Positions 10,031-21,540 of a DNA stretch of 64,000 nt are shown piece by piece; position 1 is the stretch's first letter; the number at the start of each line of letters is the position of its first letter. This DNA comes from Agriotes lineatus (Eukaryota; Arthropoda; Insecta; Coleoptera; Elateridae): the NCBI GenBank assembly GCA_940337035.1, contig OW679203.1:22949495-23013494 (forward strand), written 5' to 3'. The notes below the pieces were generated by a model. That model did no database searches, was not told the DNA's origin, and saw nothing but the letters and a program-made list of their open reading frames with translations. A program made the translations under genes and the position numbers.

Positions 10031-11784
10031 ATTTAATATACTACGCTTTTAGATTTTAGTTTTCGCATCACTGCGTTAATAGCATAACGTTCCCAGCTTT
10101 ATTTTTCTCAGCATTGCAGTGAGAAAATTTCAAATTTTGAGTGCCTCAACCTGGAGATAACACCGACTGCCGAATTTGAAAACTCGAGCACCCTTCTTCC
10201 ACCAGCTTTGGTAGAGAACGGCCCATACGGGAATTCAATTCGTGACCCTCGGGGTATATGTTTCACGTGGTCCCAGAATTTTAGAGTAGGTCTTGCTATT
10301 GGCGATGTTTATTTCTCTTCACTACATAAACACTTGGGCACGCTTACAATGCGAACTGCACACGTCACTTCAGCCCGTTTTCAAATTGTGGGTAAGCACA
10401 TTGCGATTGTTACGCTACCGTTGCTGAAATATTTGCTGCATCTTCATCATTCATGCTCCTGGATGGCGTTGCCAGAAGGTGATTCCACGAGACCTTTTGA
10501 CCCGATTAATCTCCTACACCGCGTTCCCTGAGCTGCAGATGCCTTCCCTTGGCCGCATTCCTCCTGGGAAACCTACGTCGGAGTGTTCCAGTAAAACCGC
10601 AGTAAGTACACGCTCACTTTGCTAAAATTCAGTGGATTTGTGTGGACGTTATGATTTGGGTTTGACTACAATCATTTGTAATTACTATTTTCCGCTATAA
10701 AGCGTCAGGTTTCTACCGGAATTTGTTTTGTTATGTTTAGAGCCTCATGTAAAGGACCTTAAAAGACCTTAATAATTGTAATCTTGCTTAGTGAATATTA
10801 CATCTACTTACTGTTCCTGGTGCATCTTCTTTGGTTATCTGTACTTACGACCTTTTCCGAACCTGCTTGCCTTTTATTAGGTTTCGCTTATTAAGTAAGG
10901 TATTCAAGGAAGGTGGTGAAATGATGTATCAGCTAGATTTGTGTTTTTGTTGTTAATAACGACTGGTGCACGTTTGTATTACATTTACTAAGTTTTCTTT
11001 TGTAACCTCAAAAGCTACTGCCTGGTCCTAATTTACGCCATATTCTGTCGAGGCCTTGAGCTAACGAGGGCTGTATTCAGCCCTCGCGTAAGGGTGGTAC
11101 ATCGGATTCAACGGCCTCTATAGTTCTACTATTCGCGACTCTTTCTATCAGCCTGGCCGTTCTTGTTCTATCCATTTCTTCAGCAAGTAATCACGTCGCC
11201 GGAATCACGAAATGTTCAGGACACTATCTGTGTGTCGAAAACCCAAAAAATTGCATGATCAAATCGATTGACAGTGTAGCGTGGAGGCTTTATAAGATAG
11301 ACGAAAGGCTTGAGAAAAATGAGAAATGCTTTGGCAGTGTAATTAACTAAAAGACTTAAAAAAAAACCTTTAAATATGGAACTATAGCAGGTAATAGATG
11401 TGTGTTTGGTCTAGAGAGCATACTAAAATCTGTAACTGTTTCTAAAGTCTTTATAAAACAGTACCACAACCAGTAGTTAGTTATGACGATGAATCATGGT
11501 CCCTTACACAAAAGAACGAAGAACGTTGAAAGCGCCTACAAGAATAAACAGCAGTGCATATTATCTCTAGACTGTATTCTTATTCTCCTTTCAAGAATTT
11601 TTTCGTGTTACTGTTCTTTTTGTAAACTTTGTCTTCGCTGAATACTCGTGTACCCCCTTCTTCGCTCTGCCATGCTATGGCATCAATTCTATTTTTCATA
11701 TCTTGTAGTATAGTTTTAAATACAGCCTCTTCATATTGAAACTGATATTTGGCCACCTTGCCTGGCTTGTTTATAATATCTACA
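10031..11784. other. Unassigned stretch
   Basis: A 107-codon plus-strand frame (10208-10531) matches nothing I know. It lies where the 5' LTR or leader of the BEL/Pao element would be expected. No paired LTR copy was found near 4.0-4.7 kb, so this remains a guess. No other structure seen. Confidence 0.4.
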
Positions 11785-12022
11785 TATAACGTATGTCCCA
11801 TAAGTTTTGAGAAAAATTTCAGTTGTAGGGTATTATAGGATAAAGTGCTTTCAGTCTGGTTGGCGTTGAAGAACATGGATCATTACCCGTAGTTTAAGCA
11901 TATAATTCTATTAAATATAGCTGTAGAAATAATTACTTGCAGTTGAATTTAATATAAAATTAAATCAACATAAAATATAGCTGTTAATATTTTTTCTCAA
12001 AACTTATGGGACATACGTTATA
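11785..12022. mobile_element. Short element with 32-bp terminal inverted repeats (MITE, Tc1/mariner type)
   Basis: Positions 11785-11816 and 11991-12022 are exact inverted copies, beginning TATAACGTATGTCCCATAAG and ending in a short A run. The arms enclose about 175 bp of AT-rich DNA, giving an element of about 235 bp. The outer TA fits a TA target-site duplication, as in Tc1/mariner. No transposase is encoded. A 98-codon minus-strand frame crosses one arm and is probably chance. The exact inverted match suggests the copy is not very old. Confidence 0.75.
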
Positions 12023-13109
12023 ACCGCTGTTAATTAGTTTTAATGATTATAACCTAGTGTACTTGAAAGGTTGCGATTACGGTGTTGTTCAGTGTGTGCA
12101 ACGTTAAATGAAAACGCTCCGGTGTTGGTCATAGACTTTTGGCAGTCGCCAAGGGCGCACGTTTGTAAGCGACTCAAAATGAATTTCGAATACGGAGAAA
12201 TAAATACAACCCGTTTGGAAGTGGTGAGTAAAGTTTACTACGCAACTGTTTTTGTGTAGCAAGCAGTAATTAGCTGTGTTTGGTAAGTATACAATTGCAA
12301 ATCATCCAAGGAGTTTGTTGAGGTACCGATTGTTACGCGACATTAGCTGCCAGATATGCGTTAGAGCTAAAAATCAGAGACTTTGCAATAATATTCATGG
12401 GCGATCCTAATCCGCTACGTTGCAGCATGTAGTTATCGAGCATAAGAAAACCTAATACAGGGCATGTTTACAGTTTAACCAATAAGCGGTTGATTCAGGC
12501 TGTTTTGGGAACATCAGTGTAAATGAATGCGCTTACTAGACAAAATTCTACGTGAATTACAGGGCGTGGTTTGATGCACAAAATCATGACGGAGGATTTT
12601 CATTCAATTTAATGTTCGCGGGCTAAGGACAGTTGTATTATCATGGGTTAATGTTAGTTAAATGTAAATTCGTGTAGCCATGAGCTATCGAAAGTAGATT
12701 ATCCATCCTTAGCTAACTGTTGTGTTTATGAATGGCAATTCATATTTGATCCTGATCTTTATGGTTTAATGTGTGTGTGTTTTAAAGGTGAATACATCTA
12801 TGTTTATTTATGTAAAAAAATGTTTTTTTGTGCATATTAACACTTTCCGTCCATGAGCTGGAATAAATTAAAGTTTCATGTATACTGATTGGCTGGCTAG
12901 GTGAACAACAGGGTAATTAATCTATTAAAATGCTAAGGCGTACGAGAAGTCTCAATATAACGTCTCGACGGTGGAGCTAACAAACGACTCGGTTTATTAT
13001 GTTTTCGCTTCTTTTGCTTTTCCTTTCTGTGTCCATTTCTTCAGGTCCCTTTCCTGGCCTTTGACGCAATTTTTATTTTTATTTCGTCTGCATTATCCCC
13101 TTCAGCACT
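12023..13109. other. Unassigned stretch
   Basis: Only short frames, none recognised. It contains a short (GT)n run near 12770-12780. Confidence 0.5.
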
Positions 13110-13117
13110 GAGACTTC

Positions 13118-13200
13118 AGCCAAAAGAAAGCGAATTACGGCTTACGCTTCACAGTTTAGACTTGGCGGCGCAGTACGCTGTAATTCGCTTTCTTCTGGCT
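13118..13200 (+). ncRNA. Long stem-loop, candidate hairpin RNA or MITE remnant
   Basis: The 28 bases at 13118-13145 pair with 13173-13200 with only about three mismatches, one of them a G-U pair. The core AAGAAAGCGAATTAC matches exactly. The loop is about 27 nt. Weaker pairing extends the stem another 8-10 bp outward (GACTTCAG against CTAAAGAC). Size and stem quality resemble a miRNA precursor, but a decayed MITE would look the same. No promoter, homologue or expression evidence is visible. Confidence 0.4.
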
Positions 13201-13529
13201 AAAGACATAGACTCTAAAGACCATCACGCAACAGAAATTCATCCTCAGACGAGTACAGTTTATAAGCGAAGACTGTTTGCGAGAACAATGCAGAAAGATT
13301 AAAGAATAAGCTAGAAATGAGCGTGTACACTTGGCTGAGTACCAGGCGGCGATCTTATTTGAAGAGGGGATCGAAAAACCTGTGTCATGGTAAGTGCTGT
13401 GCTCGAAATGACGATTATAAATAAATATAGCTGAGAGGTATTCCTACATTTTCTATATAATACGTTTTCATATTCATTCTTGTTTTTGATTTTTACTGCT
13501 TCGGTGGTTAAAAAAACAACCAATGTAGA

Positions 13530-13790
13530 TATGCATCAGATGATTCTATATCGATTTGTAGTTTTTCTTTTGTACATTTTGTGGCGTCTTTTATTATTAC
13601 TGCTCGGTCAACTTTGATGCCGGTAATATTAAGTTGTTTATCTTTTTGTTATATCTTGCGATTCTACTTGATATTCAAATCCTTCAATTGTAATCTTCAA
13701 CTCTACTCGCTCTTCTTTTCATTGTTGCTGCATTTTGTTCACTTCTTCTTTTAAATGCCTTAATTTGGCGTCATTTTTTATTCGTGGCCA
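13530..13790 (-). pseudogene. LINE ORF1 relic (coiled coil plus RRM-like segment)
   Basis: The minus strand translates to LKEEVNKMQQQ followed by EERVELKITIEGFEYQVES near 13757-13680. After a one-base shift it reads DKQLNITGIKVDRAVIIKDA and KEKLQIDIESSDA near 13640-13540. A heptad-like helix, a basic/asparagine stretch and a ..NI.ITGI.. strand is the usual order in ORF1 proteins of two-ORF LINEs (Jockey and I types). ORF1 binds element RNA as a chaperone. The relic carries a stop and a frameshift, and no adjacent endonuclease was recognised. The assignment is by pattern only. Confidence 0.45.
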
Positions 13791-15387
13791 TTTTGTTCTG
13801 GATTTTCTTATTTCTAGTTTTTATTATATTCTTATTCCACTTTTTATTTTTATACTAAAGCTGGCTCGATTTCTTAATCTTTAGCTCGTAGCTTTTGGTG
13901 ACCCAAGAGTTACTTTACATTTTTTGAATGCATTTTCTTGTATGTTAATTCTTTGCCTTTCGTTTTCCTATTGTTAGCACAACTTACACTGTCTTTTAAT
14001 AACTTATTTTGGCCTACTCGTAACACTACCAGTCTTTACGGTGAAAATAATCTTAATTCAAACCACATTGACCGCAGCGTAATAATTTCAAGTTTGTACA
14101 TTCCTTCATCTTCATATTTCATCGTTTTCAATGTCAGATTTGGTTTGCAATCAGTTCCAACCCTTTTATACTTCCGTTCTTAATTTTACATGTACATTCT
14201 TTCTTTAGCACCTCTTGAAATTTAATTTGCGAGACGGAGACTATTATCACAATTCACGTGACGTCACTAGCGTCATATACTTACTAGTTGAGACGTAATA
14301 ATAAAATACTGTTGGGAGCGAAAGTGATATACTTTAAAGTAAATCTGCGTTTTTCGACATCTATGAGTCGGCCAACAGGTTTGCTGTCCCGAAAAGAGTT
14401 GTTGCAGGCTGCTACCACATGGCTTTCAAAGTTTTCTGACAAGAAGCGTAACCAATCTAAAGCCCCAGTGGAAATGCTTGGCGTTGAAGCCTTCGGCATC
14501 TATAAATCTGTTTCTAAAAGTCTCAACAAAAGTTTCAAAGTGGTCTTGTTTATCGAGGAGGTTAGAAGGGCACATTAAAACTAAAATTATTAGTTGACTA
14601 CCTACATTTGCTGACAAAGACATTGCCATTCCAATCGGACAATTTTAGTGGGCAGTTGTATTTCTTCTGCTTTTGCATTTATAATCATGATTAGATCGAG
14701 CATTTTCTAAATGCTCTGCACCCCCTGTGTCAGAATATGAGATTGTTTTACGGCTAATGACTTTTTATGGTTTGTCTAGCTGAAGAATTATATATTTTCC
14801 AATTGAAACACACAAGATTGCAACTTCAATTAAGGTAATTTCACGGGATTTCACGGCTATTGTCATTAAGTAACTTACTATTATGTCAATATTTTGTTTT
14901 CGAGCTTTATTATTAGCTGGGTGATTTCTGTTGATGTTTAAACTCAACTTGTTTGTTAGACTCTTTACGTGCCGTAAGATGAACACCGCTGTATTTAAAA
15001 TACCTCTTTGTAGTATTTATTGGTATGTCCAAAGCGTTGACACCTGTTGTATTGCAGTACTTAATGCTTAGAACGCGTACAATTTAGATTTACAATCGAT
15101 TTTTCCAGGGCTAGAAAGTTTGCTAAATACAAGGCTGTGTATACTCTTGTAGTTAAGTAGGTATCAAGAATTATCACAAAACATTACAGTTCTGTACGGT
15201 CACGCCTTTATCACAATACACTTAACACGAGAGTACCTTATGTTATCTTTAAAATAAAAAACCTTAACTTCACACAAAGATCTTAAAGTCAAGAAATTAT
15301 GCGTCCTTCTAGTTGTTTTGCCAAAGATGCAATTTGTTTTCGCATTAGATAGATCCGAAGAGTATCGCAGGCTGAGGAAGTATTGGC
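13791..15387. other. Unassigned stretch
   Basis: Overlapping frames on both strands at 14284-14629 look like chance. The minus strand at 13.8-14.2 kb is A-rich and could be the leader of the ORF1 relic. No motif is strong enough to call. Confidence 0.4.
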
Positions 15388-16199
15388 TTGCAGCGCGGCA
15401 CGCCCGCAGCAGGAATTACTGTAAAAGCTCGAACTCGACCTAGATCAAAGCGAGACTCTAGACAGAGCCATTGTTATGTTCCTGTTTTTCGCTTCCTTAT
15501 CTGCGAGCTAGTAAAGCTCCTATGTGATCCAAGATTCAGCTTTTATCGGCATCCCCTACAAGATGCTAAACGTGACTGAATATAATAGCGCAGATAGGTA
15601 CTTCAACTTGCGGAAACCCTCGACTCCGATAGCGTTAATTGTGTCTCTGGGAGGAAATCTTGTAAAAGGTTTGATCGGCTCGGCGTTACACGGCCGCGAC
15701 AATTGGAATAATTTCTAGATTCGGTCGCGTCCTTTGATCTCGCGATGCGAGACACTTATTATCCGTAGTGATTGGCGATGGAAAGCTACAGCTATCCGCT
15801 ATTGTGAATCTGATTACAGATGGTTGTTTACGGGGATCCTAGTTATCTCTGCCACTAGCGTATTGTCGGAAATAATGGAAAGCTCTGGGTACAACGGGGA
15901 TACCTCTATGTTTGTGGCTGAATTGTTGCAGTCCTTGTATCTCTTGACTGTAGCGCATTACTAGATATAACGGGTTGAATATAATCAAAAGTAATTATGT
16001 CCCGCTACAAGGCCTAACTGGGACTATTCTACTCGTCGCCGAAAACGATGTTCTAAACGAACGCGTACTTCAGAGGTCTGCGTTGGATAACGCCGTCACG
16101 TCTATTTTTCAATCTGTTCCGCACAATCGAATAAGTGCATTTGCATTTATCACTGGGAAAACCAATACCAAACTCGGTTTTCCATTCGTATTCAATTAA
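15388..16199 (+). pseudogene. Cluster of unassigned plus-strand open frames, possible decayed gene
   Basis: Four open frames follow each other: 15388-15579, 15524-15718, 15734-15964 and 15975-16199. The second and third share one frame, interrupted only by a TAG at 15716-15718, giving about 145 codons with one stop. The region is richer in G+C and CpG than its neighbours. The peptides have ordinary protein composition, with hydrophobic stretches such as IALIVSLGGNLVKGL and FTGILVISATSVL. I do not recognise the family. It could be a broken host exon, a transposon gene or an integrated viral fragment. It could also be non-coding, since no start context, splice sites or homology support it. Confidence 0.3.
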
Positions 16200-16849
16200 T
16201 TTGGATGACATACAAATCGAAAGAGCTGATCGGTCACCGCAATGCTTTGACTCCAAATCTAAGCTGATTTTAACAACTCCATTAAAATATCCGCGTGCTT
16301 TCTATTAAACCAAAGCTATTTTTCAGGGTATTTGAAAGGAAACTACGTACGTACGTAGCGTTGTGAATTAATCATAAAAAAACTTAAACAAATTTGTTGT
16401 GGAGCAGCTCAGCGAAGTTTTCGTTATATATGCCGTTTCCAGACGTAATTTATTTTGGATGACGAGACTTATGTCACCGCTTTCTCGTGGAGGTAGGTTT
16501 GGTTGCATAGGTTACAGATTTATTTAAGTTTTGAAATTTAATTCCAAACAACAAGGAAATTTCTGCGAATTTCTTAAAGGCATTGCTTACACATATAGAA
16601 CATTTGCTGCTTACTGTGGCTATTTTGGACATATTAGCGATTACTGTTGGTGCTTTGTGGTAGATGTTTTTGAAGATGCACTTTGTCGATATTAAATGCT
16701 TTCGACATTTCCCGATTTTCCAAGGAGCATTGATGTGCTGAAATGTATCTAGCAGTGCTAGGATTCAAGGATATTTTAGAAAAAAACTCACTCTAGGCTA
16801 CCCTTGACACTTTGGCACTTTTTTCCTTTGTGTCGCCCGCTTAGTTTGC
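16200..16849. other. Unassigned stretch
   Basis: No gene, relic or repeat recognised. Confidence 0.5.
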
Positions 16850-17125
16850 TTGTGTTTTCGTCTTGGGGATTTGAAGGCATCCTATGAGGATCTAGGGAAA
16901 GAAACCATTATTAGTTTGGAGGTGCAGTGCAGCTATCAAGGGCAAATATTACCTCTTCCGAAAGTCCTTTGTCCAATCATACTGCCAAAAAACCTTTCAT
17001 CCTACTCCTCCAGCTTTGTTAAGGCGCTTCTATCGCCGGAGCACAAACTATGCGATTCTCATCGTACACTAATTCGAGCCATTGCGAGTGCGCAGAGTAG
17101 CCCTGCTGCTGTTGTAGAACCATAA
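16850..17125 (+). CDS. Hypothetical 91-codon open frame
   Basis: It starts with ATG in MCFRLGDLKASYEDLG and runs to a TAA. The middle (LEVQCSYQGQILPLPKVLCP) has balanced composition and the frame is among the longer ones outside the transposons. I recognise no domain. It may be an exon-like or transposon-derived fragment, or chance. It lies 650 bp downstream of the open-frame cluster at 15.4-16.2 kb. Confidence 0.2.
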   Translation: MCFRLGDLKASYEDLGKETIISLEVQCSYQGQILPLPKVLCPIILPKNLSSYSSSFVKALLSPEHKLCDSHRTLIRAIASAQSSPAAVVEP

Positions 17126-18059
17126 AGATACTTCTCGGATGCATGACGAACCCTCAACATGGCGTGTTAGTGGCTGCTGGGTTGATGGTTTTGGTAACGT
17201 TTAGTTATTTCACGTAGGTCACGTTCAATTACAATCCTTCTACGCTATTATAATGTTGCGAAGGTATACTGAAATTTTGTCTTGTTAATCGTGAACAGCT
17301 GGTACACAATTTAAAGTGTAGTAAAAATAGTCCTATGCAAAAGCTTTATGCACAGAAAACTCAGTTCCTAAAGTAAATTAACTTCACATGCAAATGCCAT
17401 CCGCACTCCGTTTTCGCACGGCTTTCACGGCTATAGTAAGGAAACGTGTAGTCGTGCAAATAATTGCTAGAAAAATCGTACACCAGTTTACTCTCTAGTC
17501 ATATTATTTGTATTCCATTTACACAAGAGAACTGTGTACATACATAATCAAATTTGACATTCACAACTAGTACAAAGCGAAATATAAAGAGCATCGCGAA
17601 TTACTACATGAACATGTATTCTTTTGCTATTTACATAAGAGTGAATTTCTTTTTGCCCATTTGAAAAAATTCAGAATGTTATATCATGATTTGGAGCCGT
17701 TGTTATAGAGTGTAAATAAACAGTGAATTGTTGCTAGCAATTGCCTGGTTTGAGAGATTTGTACTAATGTATGTTTTTTGGTTTGTACCATCTCGAATCA
17801 GTGTCATTTTTAGACAATCCTCCCCATCCTGCTCAGAAACTAGCCGGTTGAACCTTATTACAAAGCACGGCAATCAGTATTAAGCACTAGTGCGCCTACA
17901 TTTTTTAGTTACAAAAATTCTACAATATTCTAATATTTCGAATTAAGCAATTGCATTAAATTAGCAATGCCCGTAATAGCTGGAATTTAACTTAGTTGAG
18001 ATAGTGAAGGTTGTAGCGCCTGTCTTTATCAACCCTCATGATATACGTATACATATACA
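17126..18059. other. Unassigned stretch
   Basis: AT-rich, with no frame or repeat recognised. Confidence 0.5.
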
Positions 18060-20530
18060 GATGCTCGGTGAAGCTACGTCGATCGTGTTAGGTTGCTTAA
18101 CCTGGAATTGGTTCAGGAAGTAACCGCTGGACATACCAAGTTCAAGAAGAGCCTCGCCACATTTGTAATTATTTTATTAATAAGGTGATACGTGGAGGAG
18201 CTAAGATTTCAGCAAAAAGAAAATTTGAGATATAGAAATCGCAGTGAATTTTTAATCAACAAGTTCAAACTCATGTTAAGGAGAATTTTTAATTAACCAA
18301 ATGATGCCTGTAAAAATATCGATGGTCTCGTTGGTTTGCATGAACTACTATTCGAATAAGAAACAAGCCGTCATGAATTTAAATCCTGTTGAGCTTAATT
18401 AATTAAATGATTCATGGAAGAGCTACTTCGATTGTGTTGGTTGTCTAGAGTTGTGGTTCAAACAAGGAGAGCACCTTCAAATGATGAAAACGCGCTAAAT
18501 TTTTAATTGATAAGATTCTCGCAACATGCAATTACAATGCTTGGAGCAGTTAGACTGATCGTTTTGGTTTTCTCGAACTGGGATTCGAACATAAACAGGC
18601 TGCTAGATACATCGAAAGCTGTAGTCAGAAAGAGGATCGCGATAATTTCAATTAACGACAAGTTTCCTGAAGATATTACTTGCAGTGGTTTGCTTGAACT
18701 GGGGCTAGAAGAATAATCAAGGCTTAAAATATGAAAAATGGAGGAAGCCGTCATTACATTTGCTATAATTTAAATTAATGGTATGGTGGCTAAATAAGGT
18801 AAGCTGCTCGTGTAGTTGCTTAAACTGGGATTCGCACACGAAAAATGCCTTAAAAATGTTAAAGCACATTGAATTTTAACTTTCCGGGACCTCACTATAA
18901 TATTTGCTATAATTTTAGTTAAAGTGCATGAAGAAGCTATCCTGACAGCATTGACTTCCTTGAGCTGGTATTTAAACACGAAAACGGCCAGCCTGTTTAA
19001 TTTTTCTCAAGAATATTTCAGCGACATTTGTAATGATTTGATCAAAGTCATAATATTTCGAAAAGTTACGCTGATCGCTTTGGTTGGCTTGAACCCGAAT
19101 AAGAAGAAAAATCATAGCTTAAAACGTGGCACGCCCGTTGAATTTTTAATGAAGCAGAGCTTCGTCTCATTCGCGATGATATGAGCTAATGACGTGATTT
19201 CTAAAGAAGGTACGCTTATTGCGTTGGTTTGCTTAAAAAAAATCGAGGTTCAAAATATGGAAAACGCATTAAACTTTTAATCAAGAAGACCCTCGTCACA
19301 TTTCCGATGTTTTAAATTAACGACATGGTGGTTAAAGAAGGTAAGCTGATCGTATTGAAAATAGCTTTGAAAATGTTAAGGCAGCTTGAATTTCAACTTT
19401 CCGGCACTCTTGCTATATTTGCGATAATTTTAGTGAAAGTGTATAAAGAAGCTTGTAATGGGCTAGTTCGTGTCACCTTGGTATTTAATAATCACCTTGC
19501 TAGGGTGAAGCCAAACTGTATTTCTTACATTGTAATATTTAAGACGAATTGTGTATTTAACACTTGCAATGAAAGTTATCCGCGTTCGAACAGGGAAGTA
19601 CAAGCCATCTCAATACTGACTCATTGTGCTACTATTAGAACTGCATGCGATAGAGTGACGCCGAGGTCAAACTTCGCTCTTCAGAGGCAGCTGGGTTTCA
19701 GTCGTTTGCCAATAGTCGACCGCTACGTTGGAGTAAACAAAAGGAACGCCACGCGAAGTATTATAAAGTGCCGGCTTCGGAAAGCATTCCCGAGATACAG
19801 CAGTTCATAGCAAGAAGCTGCTGTTCCAACTGCCATTCGAGCTTCGAGGAAGCTATTGTGATAGTATTGGTTTGCTTAAGCTGGGATTTGAGCAAGAAAA
19901 CAGCTTGGAGGTATTGCAAGCTCGATTAATTTTTATCAGCTACACCCTCGTAGCATTTGGTTTGATTTTAATTATTGGTGTCTGGAGAAATTACGTTGAT
20001 GGCGTAGGTTTGCTTGAACTAAAGTTTTTCCAAGGATTTATGGCTAAACTATTGAAATCTCGTTGAATTTTTAATCAATGGGACGGTCGCATCATTTGTA
20101 AAGATTTTATTATGCCTGGACAAGTTACGCTAGTCGTGATGGTTTGCTTGAGCTGAGCTTCGAACAAGAAATAAGCCTTAAAATATTGAAATCGTATAAA
20201 TTTGTAATTAACAGCAGCTTTAGCTGATCGCGTTAGTTTACTTAAACTAGGATACGCAGAAGATAAAATCTTCAAATATTGACATCGCGTTGATTTTTCA
20301 ATCAGCGTGGCTCTCGCAACATTCTTCGTCTTGATGTATGAAGAACTACACTGATCGCCTTGGTTGCTTGAACAGGAATTCGAAGAAGAAGCAAGTCGTC
20401 AAGTATGAAAATAGCGTTGAATTTGTAGGCAACAAGACGCTTGTCACATTCTCGTTGATTTTAGTTAATGGTATTATTCCTGAGAAAGCAAAACTGATCG
20501 CGTTTATTCGTTTGGGGCATGGTTTTGGAT
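18060..20530 (+). repeat. Degenerate tandem array, unit about 140 bp
   Basis: A phrase close to CTGATCGCGTTGGTTTGCTT, followed by GAACTGGGATTCGAAC, recurs throughout. Examples begin near 18070, 18425, 18555, 18800, 19069, 19210, 19345, 19858, 20125, 20222, 20347 and 20489. Each is followed about 60 bp later by GTTGAATTTTTAATCAA and then CTCGTCACATTTGCGATGAT-like blocks. Neighbouring phrases are 125-142 bp apart where units are complete. Units are strongly diverged from each other, some are truncated, and a family B repeat interrupts the array. This looks like an old satellite or minisatellite, not a gene, although short frames run through it. Confidence 0.75.
19462..19800 (+). repeat. Dispersed repeat family B, copy 1 (partial)
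   Basis: From GGCTAGTTCGTGTCACCTTGG to AAGTATTATAAAGTGC it follows the same order as 46434-46690. Shared pieces are the ACCTTGGTATTTAA block, AAACTGTAT followed by TTACATTGTA, and GGAACGCCACGCGAAGTATT against GGGACGCCAGGCAAAGTATT. It interrupts the 140-bp tandem array and lacks the 3' third of the family. The 161-codon frame 19325-19810 crosses the boundary between array and insert, so it is not a gene. Confidence 0.65.
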
Positions 20531-21444
20531 AACCCACTCGTAAGTAGGTCAAAAGAACTGTAAAAGCACTGGTAGTAAACATTATATAACTGTCTCCAGC
20601 CTTAGAAGTGAACATTCACATTGGCACTTAGACTGAAAAATTATTCTAAAGAACCACACCAACCCATCGGTACGTGATAATCATATCTGTAATGTATACT
20701 ATTATTTATTACTTGTTTATTCAAGTTTTACCCAATATTTTCCGCAGTAGCACAAGATGAAACTATATTCTAAAGGAAAATATTTAGAGTTAGGCTGGTT
20801 AGCAAATGATTTGCTGTCTTCCTTAAAAACGATTTATTGGATTGCTGCATTATAACAGGTAAATATTTGTTTAACTTTACAGCTCGGTACTACTTCTAGC
20901 TTTTGCAAAGTGGAAAGCCAATCAAAATTTAAATTGCTTCTCAAAGCTGTCGAACAGAACTAAGTGTTAGTACAGAATACTACCGTACTTACTTGTCTTG
21001 CAAATTAGATGCATCATACATCATGCATGCATTGCTTGTTTGCATACAAACTACCAGTCTTATATAGCCAACATTGTCATATGTTATCAATTCGCTGATA
21101 CAGTTTAATATGCACTTAAAAATTCTCGCACACTTGAACACGTTGAGCTTTGCAGCGCAATTGTTTAAGCTACTGTAAAGTTTTAATAATATCGTCAGAT
21201 AATGATATGCGTAAGACTTTCCGTACTTAAACCAAAACATATGTTTTATGCTGTAGATATTTTAATTAGAAATTTTTCACGTTTCTCTATCTGTCTAGAA
21301 GTACTAAATTTGTTGATTATTTACTATACTGAGCTTCTCTTTTCACATTTAGATAACTTTTAGATCTGTCGTGGCTGCTGTACATAAATTGACCTTGCCA
21401 TTCCATCACCGTTTGACACTTCTAGCGTACCTTTTATAGGAACC
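20531..21444. other. Unassigned stretch
   Basis: No frame, relic or repeat recognised. Confidence 0.5.
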
Positions 21445-21540
21445 ATCTGGGTGGCACAGTAGGTAAAGCACCAGAGCGCTCATTTCCAATCTATAAATAG
21501 CCGGATATTTTTTACAGTTCGCAGGATCCGTAGCGCAGAA
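21445..21540 (+). repeat. tRNA-like head, candidate SINE
   Basis: TGGCACAGTAGGTAAAGC fits a pol III A box in a D-arm context. A B-box-like AGTTCGCAGGATCC follows about 60 bp later. A cloverleaf cannot be completed, so this would be a decayed tRNA-derived SINE, not a tRNA gene. The head resembles the one near 51.06 kb. Confidence 0.3.

Noticed and set aside
11580..11876. 98-codon minus-strand frame
   Set aside because: It runs through one terminal inverted repeat of the MITE at 11785-12022 and then into flanking DNA, so it is not a conserved gene.
19325..19810. 161-codon plus-strand frame
   Set aside because: It spans a boundary between the degenerate tandem array and an inserted dispersed repeat; the frame is not conserved in other copies.
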